From the NCBI GenBank assembly GCA_945830575.1, contig CALZZE010000021.1:1-45792 (forward strand): a DNA stretch of 45,792 nt. Direction: 5' to 3'. The notes below the pieces were generated by a model. The model worked only from the letters and a program-made list of their open reading frames with translations, searched no databases and was not told the origin of the DNA. Origin of the DNA: an uncultured Subdoligranulum sp. GTDB lineage: Bacteria > Bacillota > Clostridia > Oscillospirales > Ruminococcaceae. Shown here in pieces: positions 7,584-15,887 of this stretch. Position 1 is the stretch's first letter; the number at the start of each line of letters is the position of its first letter. A program made the position numbers and the translations under genes.

Positions 7584-8459
7584 TCAGACAGCGGGCTTGT
7601 GGCTCACTTCGATGCCGGCAAGCTTGTTCTCGTAGACCTCCGCGATGGTCAAAAGCCGGTAGCCGAACAGGTAGCCGTCGCTGTTGGGGTTGTTGTCCGG
7701 GGTGATGATCTTGGGTGCGGCGTGCTTCTCGAACTGGATGAGAGCGCCCTTGTGGACGGCCATCAGGTTGATGTCCGCCGCGCCCTCGGCCTTGGCGTAG
7801 CCGCCCTTGCTCTCGCCGTCCTTGCCGGTGAGCTGCTTGATGGCGGTGTAGAAACGGCCCTGCGGCACCTTGATGACGGCGGCGAAGTTGTCCAGCACCT
7901 CGCGGCTCTTGTTGGTCTCCATGTCCTGCACCAGACCCAGCAGCGTGGGGGTGATGAACAGGTAGCGGTCGTTGGCGGGCACCTCCGCCTCATCCATCTT
8001 GGTGGTCAGGCGGCGGATGGCGGCAATGACCTCCGGGCCGGTGGTCAGCGTCTCAGCGGTGCAGCCGGAAGAGCCGACGGCCTTGCAGTAGGCGGCGAAA
8101 CGGAAGGCGTCCAGTTCGGGCACCACCTTGGTACGGATGAACTCGCCGGACAGGCGGCCGAAGGCGATGCCGGCGGTCTCCATATCATCCATGGAATCCA
8201 CCGTGAAGCGGCGGCCACGGTCGAAGTTGCACTGGACGGTCTCATTGGTGAGGGACACATCACCGTCCACGTAGCCGCTGGAACGGCTGTACTCGCCAAG
8301 ACCGGACATGTCCATCTTGGGGATGATCAGCTCGCCGGCGTTGGCGCCCTGCCGTACCAGCGTGTTGTCGCCGTCCAGCACGGCGGTCAGGGATTCGTTC
8401 TTGTAGACCTCATCCAGAAGAGGGACATAGGTCTTTGCCAGTTCAATGGTATTGGGCAT
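7584..8459 (-). CDS. Major capsid protein
   Basis: A 291-residue protein after the scaffold gene. It has the typical HK97-fold coat protein text of clostridial phages: LIIPKMDMSGLGEYSRSSGY early, FDRGRRFTVDSMDD at about 80, and YLFITPTLLGLVQDME at about 165. It builds the icosahedral head. No delta-domain or protease gene is present; the separate scaffold replaces them. Related in type to the capsid protein at 42862-43710 of the second element, but clearly different in sequence. Confidence 0.88.
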   Translation of the reverse strand: MPNTIELAKTYVPLLDEVYKNESLTAVLDGDNTLVRQGANAGELIIPKMDMSGLGEYSRSSGYVDGDVSLTNETVQCNFDRGRRFTVDSMDDMETAGIAFGRLSGEFIRTKVVPELDAFRFAAYCKAVGSSGCTAETLTTGPEVIAAIRRLTTKMDEAEVPANDRYLFITPTLLGLVQDMETNKSREVLDNFAAVIKVPQGRFYTAIKQLTGKDGESKGGYAKAEGAADINLMAVHKGALIQFEKHAAPKIITPDNNPNSDGYLFGYRLLTIAEVYENKLAGIEVSHKPAV

Positions 8460-8481
8460 AGTACGTTACCTCATTTCTGTT

Positions 8482-9042
8482 TTATTGTTTGGGTTCGGCG
8501 GGCAGGCCCATGGCTGCGCGCAGCGATGCGCTGGCGCCGGGCGTGCCCGGATGAGTGCCGGTGCCTGCGGCAAAGGGAGGCGGCGTTGCGCCGGTGTCGA
8601 ACAGCCAGGCGCTGTCCTTTGCCAGCGCGTCCAGCGCCGCGCCGATGTCGGCATCCTGGTCCTTGCTTGCCTTCAGCGCGTCCACATCCAGCATGGCGCG
8701 GATGGCCTTTCCGCTGCGGCCGTGCTTTGCCAGAATGGCCGTGTCCAGCTTGGCCGCAAAGTCACGCTCGGCCAGCTCCCGCTTGTGGGCATCGGCCTGC
8801 TCGGTGAGCTTGGCTTGCAGGGTGGTAATTTGGCCTTTCAGGTCGGCCACATCCACCCCATCGAAGGCCTTCAGGCCGTCCTGCGCGGTCTTGAGCAGCT
8901 TTTTGGAGCTGTCCAGTTCCTGCTGCAGGTCATTGGCGCGCTTAATCTCCCGGTTGACGTCCGCGCCGTTTTCGTCCATCAGCCATTGCAGCTGCTCCTC
9001 GCTGATGCCGGGAATTTTTGCCTTGACTTCCTCACGTTTCAT
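8482..9042 (-). CDS. Scaffolding protein (GP20-like minor structural)
   Basis: A 186-residue, highly charged, helical protein (long heptad region about 30-115, e.g. KGQITTLQAKLTEQADAHKR), followed by FAAKLDTAILAKHGRSGKAIRAML, a pattern of phage GP20/scaffold proteins. The start MKREEVKAKIPGISEEQLQWLM resembles family members that begin with a short helical hairpin. It guides capsid assembly and is then removed. ATG 9042 follows GAAAGGA. It corresponds to the C-terminal part of the fused protein at 43725-44678. Confidence 0.8.
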   Translation of the reverse strand: MKREEVKAKIPGISEEQLQWLMDENGADVNREIKRANDLQQELDSSKKLLKTAQDGLKAFDGVDVADLKGQITTLQAKLTEQADAHKRELAERDFAAKLDTAILAKHGRSGKAIRAMLDVDALKASKDQDADIGAALDALAKDSAWLFDTGATPPPFAAGTGTHPGTPGASASLRAAMGLPAEPKQ

Positions 9043-9168
9043 GGTCGATTCCTTTCACCGCTGACGCTTTTTTCCGTGGGTCGCATCCACCTGCGGCGGT
9101 CGCAGTTTTTCGCCTTGCCCGTGGCAAAAATTGTGCCCGCCCCGGCCTCATGCAGCCGGAACAGGCAT

Positions 9169-9202
9169 GAAAAAACCACGGTGCTGTGCGCATCGTGGTT
9201 TT
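9169..9202 (-). terminator. Intrinsic terminator between zinc-ribbon gene and scaffold
   Basis: On the minus strand AAAACCACG (9202-9194) pairs with CGTGGTTTT (9180-9172) and is followed by more T. It separates the MuF/zinc-ribbon unit from the scaffold-capsid unit. The 170 bases between the two genes hold nothing else I can support. Confidence 0.65.
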
Positions 9203-9214
9203 GATGTTCGATTG

Positions 9215-9454
9215 TCAGAACTCTTTCACAGAGATATTCGATGGAAACCGTATCCTCGAAAAATTGGCACTTTTCCCGCAGGACGGGCAGGTCAGCAGAA
9301 GAAAACCGACCCTGTCGGGACCGCATCTGGATTCGCTTTCGAGTACAGCACCGCACAAAGGGCATTTCGCGGCGTCACCAGACAGAAGTGCTTGTGCGGC
9401 ATTCTGCCAGATGGACAGGTCATTTGCCAAGTCCAGTCTTTTTGCAGTAGTCAT
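9215..9454 (-). CDS. Small zinc-ribbon protein overlapping the MuF gene end
   Basis: A 79-residue protein beginning MTTAKRLDLANDLSIWQN. CPLC (about residue 31) and CPSC (about residue 58) form a zinc-ribbon pair. ATG 9454 lies 35 bases inside the 3' end of the minor capsid gene, in another frame, with GGTGGG ahead of it. The gene shares the more AT-rich composition of the metalloprotease-like tail of that gene, so the two may have arrived together. In MuF toxin systems the gene after the toxin often encodes immunity; that role here is only a hypothesis. No known function. Confidence 0.7.
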   Translation of the reverse strand: MTTAKRLDLANDLSIWQNAAQALLSGDAAKCPLCGAVLESESRCGPDRVGFLLLTCPSCGKSANFSRIRFPSNISVKEF

Positions 9455-10997
9455 CCCACCATCCCTGTTCTGAACCATAGGCCTCACGCTCCCGTTCCAT
9501 CAGCTCTTCCACTGAGGTAATCATACCACGTTCTTGCGCCTGTTTCAAGTGGATATACTCATGCCCAAGCGTTTTTACCAGCTGCTCTCGGTCAGAAAAT
9601 GCCGCCGGATACAAATGGATCATCGAACCATCCGGGAATGTGTATCCCATAAATTCTCTCCGACCAATGAGTTCCTTGTCACGAACAATGACCAGCTTTG
9701 TGTCAGGAAACTGGATTCCCATATCCTTCACAATGCCGCGTACATGTTTCAGGCTCATTTGTTCCTCAAATTCTGAAAACGCGCCGGTATTTCTTGTCTT
9801 TCGGTATTGGTATTCCGCTGCGGCAGCATCCGCCTTTTTCGCCTCCTGCACCGCCCCTGCCGCCTGCTTTCGGCCAAAGCCGCTCACCTCGATGCGCTCT
9901 GCCTGGGTGCGCAGTCCCGCCGCCTTGGAAAAGCGTGCGTACTGGCCGCGCAGGGCCTGCAAGCGGACGGCGGCAGTCCGGGCGGCCTCGGTATCGCCTG
10001 CCGCGTCGGCGGCCAGATAGCGGCGCTTTTGCAGGCGCTGGGCGCGTTCCAGCTGGCGCTGTTTCTGGGTGGCCTCGTACTTTGTGTAGTGCCGCCCCTC
10101 GTAGGTGATGCCGCGGGCGTTGTCCTGCCGCAGCTCCTCCAGCTCTGCCTCGCTGTACTGGGGTTCATTCACACCAAGAAGGATGGGAAACGCCACGTGG
10201 CCGCAGTTCAGCGTGCCGATGCGGCGGGCAAGGCCTGCATTCAGCGCCTCGTACTGCGCATCGGAATACTGGCGGCCCTGATACGGCTCATGGTCCGGCG
10301 CGCTGGCCGCATGAGCGGAGATTTCCCAGCCGTTGCAGCCGAATTCGTCATGGTCGGCCTTTGTGATCTGCTCATCCAGAAGGCCCATGCCGCCCATCAT
10401 GCTGCGCCGCACGGCCGCCTCCAGACTGGTGTGCACCCCGCTCTCGTAGTCGATGGTCACAACGCCCTGCCCGGCCATTTTGGCGGTGGCCTGCCGGATG
10501 GCGGTCTGGTAGTCCGCCGCGCCGGTAAACACCTGCTCAAAGGCGAAGTCCATGGTCTTGCGGTAAAATGTCCGCAGCGGGTAGGCTTTGCCGTCCGGGG
10601 CCACCATGCCCAGCGTCTGGGTCAGATTGGTGAAGTCCTTTTCCGCCAGACGGACCGCCGCCAACGTCATGCGCTCCAGAATTTCAGACTGCGCGTCGGA
10701 CGCCCACACGCCGACAAGACCGGTATCATTTTGATGGCTGAATACAGCGGCATCTTCAAACAGCTGCCAGATTTTCTGCCACGATAGACCCAAGAGCCGT
10801 TTCAGCTCCTTTTTCAAGGCCCGATGCCCCACGCCCAGCGCCTGACTGCGGTACAGCTCATAGGCGGCGGAACTGGTCATTTTTCCCGCCTCTGCAATGC
10901 GCCGGGCCGCGTCACGCAGCAGATACTCCGTCATGTCGGCAGTGACCTGTCCCATGGCATCCCGCAGGCCCGTCACCTGTTCCGGCGTCAGCGCCAT
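9420..10997 (-). CDS. MuF-type minor capsid protein with C-terminal HExxH domain
   Basis: A 525-residue protein. Residues 1 to about 300 match phage minor capsid protein 2 (MuF-like), including NGWEISAHAASAPDHEPYQG and RRIGTLNCGHVAFPILLGV, which follows the portal gene in many siphophages and goes into the head. After a basic helical linker (about 300-400) comes a separate domain ending in LGHEYIHLKQ (about residue 483), an exact HExxH zinc motif, with downstream Glu residues (EREAYG) as possible third ligand. The DNA encoding this tail is visibly less GC-rich than the rest, from about 9830 down. MuF proteins with toxin-like C-terminal domains are known, so this is a probable head-delivered effector. 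Confidence 0.8.
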   Translation of the reverse strand: MALTPEQVTGLRDAMGQVTADMTEYLLRDAARRIAEAGKMTSSAAYELYRSQALGVGHRALKKELKRLLGLSWQKIWQLFEDAAVFSHQNDTGLVGVWASDAQSEILERMTLAAVRLAEKDFTNLTQTLGMVAPDGKAYPLRTFYRKTMDFAFEQVFTGAADYQTAIRQATAKMAGQGVVTIDYESGVHTSLEAAVRRSMMGGMGLLDEQITKADHDEFGCNGWEISAHAASAPDHEPYQGRQYSDAQYEALNAGLARRIGTLNCGHVAFPILLGVNEPQYSEAELEELRQDNARGITYEGRHYTKYEATQKQRQLERAQRLQKRRYLAADAAGDTEAARTAAVRLQALRGQYARFSKAAGLRTQAERIEVSGFGRKQAAGAVQEAKKADAAAAEYQYRKTRNTGAFSEFEEQMSLKHVRGIVKDMGIQFPDTKLVIVRDKELIGRREFMGYTFPDGSMIHLYPAAFSDREQLVKTLGHEYIHLKQAQERGMITSVEELMEREREAYGSEQGWWDDYCKKTGLGK

Positions 10998-11000
10998 GGT

Positions 11001-12413
11001 TTACCCCTCCAACAGCTGCTCCATCTCCGGCATATACTTCTCCCGGATGGCCGAAAGGTCTGCCGGGGTGTCGCATGGCAGGTCGTACTTCCATGCCAGC
11101 GCCAGCTCCGGTTTCAGCAGCCCGGCGGCCACCATGCCCATGGTCTCGGTCCACACCTTATCCGCGTCATACAGCACGCCGTTGCCCCAGCTGATGGACA
11201 CATCCTCCAGCGGGTCAAAGGCTGCGGCGTCGCACAGGCGGTACATCTGGCCCAGCACATCGCACAGGCGCAGCGCCTCCCGGTCGGCGGCGTCCCATAC
11301 CTGCCAAAGCTCCTGAATGGTCAGGTTGTAGTCGCCCTCGCTGCTGGTGATCTCCTTTGCCGTGCGCTGGGCTGCCTCCACATCCGACAGCAGGCCGCGT
11401 TTCAGACCGATGACATTCTCCACATTGCGCAGGTACTCGGTCTTGCGGGCCAGAAAACTCTGGTCCCGCAGGGACGGGTTGAACACCGTGATGCCCACCT
11501 GCTCCTCGCTGCCGTCCAGACCCGTGAACAGCCCGCCGGGGAAATATTTCCGGGTCACATTGCCGTCCGCGTCACGCTCCCGGTGCAGAAGGTCCTCCGA
11601 GGCCAGCACACGGATGCGGCCGTTGTCGAACTCCTGCGAAAGCAGATATTCGTTGTGGTTGATGGCGTGGATGATGCCCTCCGCCGCCGCATAGACAGAC
11701 ACCGCATCGGCGCTGCCGTCCACACAGTTTTCCATGGGCATCCGCACCGGGGCCAGCCCGATGCTTCCCACCGGCTGCGGGAAGCTGTACTCCGGCTCCA
11801 GCGCGGCATACTGCGGCAGGCTGGAAAGCGGCACCGCCACGCCGATGGTGCTCCTGTCGCCGGAGCGGTACAGCCTGTTCTGAATGGTCAGCAGCCCGTT
11901 TTCGTCCACCGTGCGGCGCTCCAGCAGATGATACCACTGCCCGCCGGCGGCGGTGTGCTCCGCCAGGATCATGTCGGTCACTTCGTCCTGCGGGTTGCGG
12001 GCCAGCACCGCCACGCTGTCCCGGCGCACCACCGAGATGGCAAAGCCTGCGGCGGTGGGGACGGGTTTCAGCCACGCCTCGCCGCCGATCATGGCGTGCT
12101 GCATCGCTTTCTTGCGGGCTTTGTCCAGCGCGCGCTGGCATCCGGACAGAAACTCCGCCTTCGCGCTCTGCCCGTTCACCTCCGCCTCATACTCGGAGAA
12201 ACAGGCCTTCTGCAGCTTGGCCACGATGGTGCAGGGAATGCGCTGGCAAGGGTCCTCCTCGCGCTTATTGTCCAAAACCCGGTCATAATACAGCGCGTAC
12301 CAGTCCGAGATTGCCTGCTGCATGGCGGGCGTTGTGATGTCCCGCGTGCCGGGCCATGCCTGCGACAGGGCGCGGGTCTGGTTCATGCCAAACAGTGCCT
12401 CCATCAACGCCAT
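11001..12413 (-). CDS. Portal protein (SPP1 Gp6-like)
   Basis: A 470-residue protein between terminase and MuF genes, the usual portal slot. The helical stem and wing text (ALDKARKKAMQHAMIGGEAW; EYLRNVENVIGLKRGLLSDV; TAKEITSSEGDYNLTIQELW) fits phage portals of the SPP1 type. Twelve copies would form the DNA channel and bind terminase. ATG 12413 directly follows the previous stop (TAAATG) behind GGAGGGAAAG. Confidence 0.85.
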   Translation of the reverse strand: MALMEALFGMNQTRALSQAWPGTRDITTPAMQQAISDWYALYYDRVLDNKREEDPCQRIPCTIVAKLQKACFSEYEAEVNGQSAKAEFLSGCQRALDKARKKAMQHAMIGGEAWLKPVPTAAGFAISVVRRDSVAVLARNPQDEVTDMILAEHTAAGGQWYHLLERRTVDENGLLTIQNRLYRSGDRSTIGVAVPLSSLPQYAALEPEYSFPQPVGSIGLAPVRMPMENCVDGSADAVSVYAAAEGIIHAINHNEYLLSQEFDNGRIRVLASEDLLHRERDADGNVTRKYFPGGLFTGLDGSEEQVGITVFNPSLRDQSFLARKTEYLRNVENVIGLKRGLLSDVEAAQRTAKEITSSEGDYNLTIQELWQVWDAADREALRLCDVLGQMYRLCDAAAFDPLEDVSISWGNGVLYDADKVWTETMGMVAAGLLKPELALAWKYDLPCDTPADLSAIREKYMPEMEQLLEG

Positions 12414-12626
12414 TTACTTTCCCTCCACCGTGATGCAGGCCGGACGGCGCAGCACCCGCATGGCGTGCTCGGTGGCATCCAGACGGGCGCGCAGCAGCTC
12501 GTTCTGCCGTTTCAGCTCCATCACCTGATATTCCAGCTGCAAATTGCGCTCCAGCATGGTCTGACGGCAGTATTCCGGCAGAAAGCGCTCCCAGAACGCC
12601 TTGCGCAGCTTGTGAAACAGTTTCAT
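12414..12626 (-). CDS. Small coiled-coil protein between terminase and portal
   Basis: A 70-residue basic protein with a heptad-patterned helix at 25-58 (LERNLQLEYQVMELKRQNEL). It overlaps the terminase stop by the ATGA arrangement and runs straight into the portal gene. Not recognised beyond this. By place it may assist packaging or portal assembly. Confidence 0.65.
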   Translation of the reverse strand: MKLFHKLRKAFWERFLPEYCRQTMLERNLQLEYQVMELKRQNELLRARLDATEHAMRVLRRPACITVEGK

Positions 12627-13867
12627 GTGTTGTCTCTCCTTTTCCAGATCCGCTCGGTGGCGTAGCGCACCGCGTCAATGTGGTGGTTGTTCACATCGGG
12701 GTAGCCGGGCAGCACCTCACCGCTGCGCTTGTCGCGCTCATATTCGTACTCGGAAAATTCCCGCGCCGTGTCGGGGCAGCGGGCCGGATCAATGACGATG
12801 GCCGCAAGGCTTTGCAGCCACTTCATGCTGCGCACAAGGCTGCCGGGGCCTTTCACGGCCGGTCGGCAGGGCAGACCGGATGCGCGGTAGTCATCGCAGG
12901 ACTTCGGCTCGGCGGAATCCGCCGTCAGATGGTCGCCGTCCTTCACGCCTCGCGCGATCAGCAGAGCCGCTGTGTCCCGGTTGGTGGTGCGGGTGCGGGT
13001 CAGCTCGTCAAAGATGTACAGCGTACGGCGGGCCGCGTCGTAGCTGACGGCGTTGTAGGCCCACGGGTCGGGGTACCAGCCCCAGTCCACACCGTGCGCG
13101 GTTCGGTCAAAGGCGGCGATGCGCTCCTCCGACATGGCAGTCAACTGCAAATTTTCAAACACGGCGGTACCGCTGCCCACCACCTCCCCCATATACTCGT
13201 GGAGGTAGGCGGTGGGGTTGGTCTCCTTCAGATGCACGGCATCGTCCAGAAACCGCGCCCCCAGCCACTGCGGCGGCACTTCCAGATAGGTGGAATGATG
13301 CACCAGCTTGCCGGGGCGCGTTTCCAACGCGTAGCGGTTCGCCCAGCTGCGGGCCATGGCCGGCGGGTTAAAGCTTTTCAACGTCAGGGAGTAGTCGCCG
13401 CCGCGAAACATGCTCTGCTCCACGCTGCGCACCTCCTCCGGCCCGGCAAACTGGTCCAGCTCCTCGAACCAGGCAACGCCGATGGACCCGAAGGGCACCT
13501 TGATGGATTTGAGCTTTCCGGGGTCGTCCAGACCGAAAAAGAGAATTTTCTGCCCGGTGGGCAGGTAGATGCATTCCATGGGGCTGACGGTGCATTTGAA
13601 CCGCCCGGCCAGCCCCAGCACCCCGATGGCCCACACCACCTGCGCATAGACGCTGGTGCGCAGAGTGTTGGCCACCTTGCGCAGCACCACCGCATGACAG
13701 GACGGATGGCGCAGCAGCTGCAGGACCAGCTCGATGGACAGGTAGCTGCTCTTGGCAGAGCCGCGCCCGCCCTTGGCGATGACCTCCTGCACCTCCCCCG
13801 CCTTGATGGCCCGGTGAACGCTGTGGAACGGCTGCGCCACCACCTCAGACAGCTTACAGGTCGTCAA
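12623..13867 (-). CDS. terL: Terminase large subunit
   Basis: A 414-residue packaging motor. The Walker A motif GGRGSAKSS is at about residue 33-41, and VAWFEELDQF at about 130 carries the acidic Walker B-type residues. The nuclease half includes VDWGWYPDPWAYNAVSYD and LTADSAEPKSCDDYRASGL with conserved Asp. The PBSX/XtmB type is the nearest I recognise. It starts at TTG 13867 behind GGGGGTGA and overlaps the small subunit gene by 14 bases. Confidence 0.9.
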   Translation of the reverse strand: MTTCKLSEVVAQPFHSVHRAIKAGEVQEVIAKGGRGSAKSSYLSIELVLQLLRHPSCHAVVLRKVANTLRTSVYAQVVWAIGVLGLAGRFKCTVSPMECIYLPTGQKILFFGLDDPGKLKSIKVPFGSIGVAWFEELDQFAGPEEVRSVEQSMFRGGDYSLTLKSFNPPAMARSWANRYALETRPGKLVHHSTYLEVPPQWLGARFLDDAVHLKETNPTAYLHEYMGEVVGSGTAVFENLQLTAMSEERIAAFDRTAHGVDWGWYPDPWAYNAVSYDAARRTLYIFDELTRTRTTNRDTAALLIARGVKDGDHLTADSAEPKSCDDYRASGLPCRPAVKGPGSLVRSMKWLQSLAAIVIDPARCPDTAREFSEYEYERDKRSGEVLPGYPDVNNHHIDAVRYATERIWKRRDNT

Positions 13868-14207
13868 GAATGGTCACCCCCTCGGATGGATCCGCTTTTG
13901 CGTCCTCTCCCAGAATGTCCGCAATGAGCCGTCCCGCCCGTGCATCGCCATTTGCGGCCGCATCAGTCAGGCCGACGATCATGGCCATCTGGTTGTCGAT
14001 GTCATCCGGGTCAAGCCCGCGCCGGGAGAGTTTATTCCAGCTGCGGCGGTCAGACACCGGCAGGGACAAATAGACATCAGCCGCCTCTTTCAGCGCTCTC
14101 TTTCGACGTCTTGCCACGCCGGAGGCGATGCCGCCTTTCTGTCCAAATTCTCTGGCTTCGCTCTCGCTTCGCTGGTCCATTGGCACAAGATTTTTCTCAT
14201 TCGGCAC
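13854..14207 (-). CDS. Probable terminase small subunit
   Basis: A 117-residue protein before the large terminase gene. A basic KGG-type stretch, GQKGGIASGVARRRKRALKE, at about 23-43 is likely to bind DNA. The C-terminal half is helical. Position and size fit a small terminase that recognises the packaging site, though KGG-type proteins at this locus are often left as hypothetical. GTG 14207 follows GAGAGGTGG. Confidence 0.6.
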   Translation of the reverse strand: MPNEKNLVPMDQRSESEAREFGQKGGIASGVARRRKRALKEAADVYLSLPVSDRRSWNKLSRRGLDPDDIDNQMAMIVGLTDAAANGDARAGRLIADILGEDAKADPSEGVTILDDL

Positions 14208-14245
14208 GTCACCACCTCTCTTGCAAAATAAAATAAGGCACCCTG

Positions 14246-15094
14246 TCAGGTGCCTTCTGATTCACCATAGAATCCTTTTTCCTCCAACCATTCTACTGTG
14301 CGTTCTTCGACGCTGCCGCGCTCATACCATGATGTAAACCCGGTGCCATTCCATGCGTGGCTCTGGATGACCTCATCACGGAACCGAAGGATGGCCGGAT
14401 TGCGGCGCATCTTGTTCAGCCCGCTGCGCTGGTTCTGCTGCACACGCTGCCAGCTTATCCCGGTGATTTCAGCAGCGGCTTTAAGCGTACAGCCTTCAAA
14501 GAACGTGGCGCGGATCGCGTACACTTCTTTTTCCGTCAGCTTTTGGAATGCCTCCTCAATGGCTGCGTGCAGCTCGCTTGTGAAGATGGCGTCCTCCGCC
14601 TGCCGGAAGGGAATCTCTGCCGATGGGTCCGGCTGCTGGTCTCCCAGTGTCGCGCCGCTGTCATTGCTTTCATCAAGCAGCAGGTCAAGACTGGTGCAGT
14701 TGTTCAGAGGGTCTGCGGCCAGCGTATGCCTCCTGCCATCCTTCCCCTTAACATAGCGTCTGCGCCCGTTTGACAGTGTCATCATGATCTGTCTTTTTGC
14801 ATATATCATCAGCCATGTGGAGAACGCGCCGGCCGCCGGGTCATAGCTTTTGGCGGCGTACAGGGTGGCAAAGTAACCGTCCTGCTCCATGTCCTCCAGC
14901 GTGATGCCGTGCGAGGCGGCGATTTTTCTGTGGGAAAGATGCCACTGAAGGAAAAACTGCCCCAGCAGAGCGCGGTTTGCCTGCCACAGCTCGCCCAGAG
15001 CGGCATTGTCACCGGCCTGCACCCTTTCGGCCAGAGCGGCATTGACAGCTTGACGGTCGGTTTTATCTTCTGAAAGGCTATTCGTTCTTTCCAT
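14246..15094 (-). CDS. Sigma-70-like factor of the prophage
   Basis: A 282-residue protein starting MERTNSLSEDKTDRQAVNAA. A sigma region 2-like part (ALGELWQANRALLGQFFLQW; LEDMEQDGYFATLYAAKSYD; FSTWLMIYAKRQIMMTLSNG) is followed by a region 4-like helix-turn-helix (LTEKEVYAIRATFFEGCTLK; AAEITGISWQRVQQ). It probably directs RNA polymerase to late promoters. A longer frame up to 15229 runs into the tRNA-like gene, so I use ATG 15094. The C-terminus SVEERTVEWLEEKGFY is shared with the sigma-like protein of the second element (41904-42737). Confidence 0.8.
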   Translation of the reverse strand: MERTNSLSEDKTDRQAVNAALAERVQAGDNAALGELWQANRALLGQFFLQWHLSHRKIAASHGITLEDMEQDGYFATLYAAKSYDPAAGAFSTWLMIYAKRQIMMTLSNGRRRYVKGKDGRRHTLAADPLNNCTSLDLLLDESNDSGATLGDQQPDPSAEIPFRQAEDAIFTSELHAAIEEAFQKLTEKEVYAIRATFFEGCTLKAAAEITGISWQRVQQNQRSGLNKMRRNPAILRFRDEVIQSHAWNGTGFTSWYERGSVEERTVEWLEEKGFYGESEGT

Positions 15095-15178
15095 AAACGT
15101 AGAGTTGCCGCCTTTCGTGAAATTGGTACAAAAATAAGGCGCAACGGACAGCAGCGCCTTAGACTGTCGGTAAGTCAA

Positions 15179-15207
15179 CCCCACACAGCTGATGACGGCC
15201 TGTGTGG
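15179..15207 (-). other. Hairpin downstream of the tRNA-Thr-like gene
   Basis: CCACACAG pairs with CTGTGTGG across a 12-nt loop. It lies just 3' of the tRNA on the minus strand. No clean T-run follows, so it may be a processing or weak termination signal. Confidence 0.4.
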
Positions 15208-15218
15208 TGCCGATCGGG

Positions 15219-15290
15219 AGGTAAACCAAGGATTTGAACCCTGTTCTGCTGCTTACAAAACAGCTGCATCACCGTAAATGCTTGTCTACC
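15219..15290 (-). tRNA. tRNA-Thr(UGU)-like gene in the prophage
   Basis: A full 72-nt cloverleaf can be drawn: acceptor GGTAGAC/GTTTACC (one G-U), D-stem GCAT/ATGC with GG in the loop, anticodon stem GCTGT/GCAGC around TTTGTAA, variable AGAA, T-stem CAGGG/CCTTG around TTCAAAT, discriminator U. The anticodon reads UGU (Thr, codon ACA). CCA is not encoded. Positions 8 and 14 are A and U, the reverse of the normal U8-A14, and position 21 is not A, so it is diverged or degenerate. It lies in the same direction as the late genes. Confidence 0.6.
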
Positions 15291-15294
15291 GCAG

Positions 15295-15324
15295 ATGTTA
15301 CCGACATTAGTGTCGGGAACATCG
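15295..15324. other. 30-bp interrupted palindrome 5' of the tRNA-Thr-like gene
   Basis: GATGTT-a-CCGACA-ttag-TGTCGG-g-AACATC is a 12-bp stem with one internal mismatch pair, a few bases from the tRNA 5' end. A further nested pair (CACATG 15328-15333 with CATGTG 15364-15369, inner GCGCC/GGCGC) follows. It could be an RNA structure of the late transcript or a protein site. The rest of 15330-15468 shows no gene I support. Confidence 0.5.
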
Positions 15325-15468
15325 TCGCACATGTATACGCTCTGCGCCTTGCGGCGCCGGGTCCATGTGTGAAAAGGAGTAGGAAACTATGGCCGACCTT
15401 ATCAATACCATTTTACACGTAAAACGTTTGAAATGATATGAAATCCACCGAAATGTTTTGAACTCTTT

Positions 15469-15879
15469 TCACAGCTTCAGGCTATCCACCCCTTGTCTGT
15501 GCAGCTGGTAGACACGGCGCACCACAACATGAACAGCATCTGCGATCTCACTAAAGTTTTGTCCCAAAATGTACCGTCTGCGCAAGACCTCCATCTGCTG
15601 CTCAACGGGCACCGACGCGATGGCCTTCATGACATCACATCGGATGGCGAGACACGCCGCCGCCTGTTCCTCCAGCTGCGTCTGCACTTCCATGATTTTT
15701 TCCACGGAAACAGGAATTTTGTTACTGCCAACGGATTTTCCCACCGGCATCCCGGACAGCGCGGTACTCACGCTTTCTGCCTCACTGCGCAGCTGCCTGA
15801 TCTCCTCCTCCAGCATCTTTTGCCGTCTGAGAGAGATGGAATACTGCCGCAGAAATTCAATTTTTTCCTGGTAGTCCAT
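15469..15879 (-). CDS. ArpU/DUF1492-like late transcription regulator
   Basis: A 136-residue protein. The N-terminal half is a coiled coil (RRQKMLEEEIRQLRSEAESV). The C-terminus has a sigma region 4-like helix-turn-helix (VEQQMEVLRRRYILGQNFSE; IADAVHVVVRRVYQLHRQG). This layout matches ArpU/DUF1492 regulators that sit just before packaging genes and turn on late transcription. ATG 15879 is chosen because GAGGTG precedes it. An earlier in-frame start at 15891 would overlap the previous stop. Confidence 0.75.
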   Translation of the reverse strand: MDYQEKIEFLRQYSISLRRQKMLEEEIRQLRSEAESVSTALSGMPVGKSVGSNKIPVSVEKIMEVQTQLEEQAAACLAIRCDVMKAIASVPVEQQMEVLRRRYILGQNFSEIADAVHVVVRRVYQLHRQGVDSLKL

Positions 15880-15887
15880 TTTGCACC

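Noticed and set aside
9039-9365. 108-codon minus-strand frame after the MuF gene
   Set aside because: Overlaps the zinc-ribbon gene in another frame and runs through the terminator; no start signal.
10824-12665. Plus-strand open frame of 613 codons opposite portal and MuF genes
   Set aside because: Antisense shadow of well-supported phage genes; no ribosome site or known domain.
15389-15436. 15-codon plus-strand frame (MADLINTILHVKRLK) behind AAGGAG
   Set aside because: Good spacing but too short, on the opposite strand to the operon and without a promoter I could identify.
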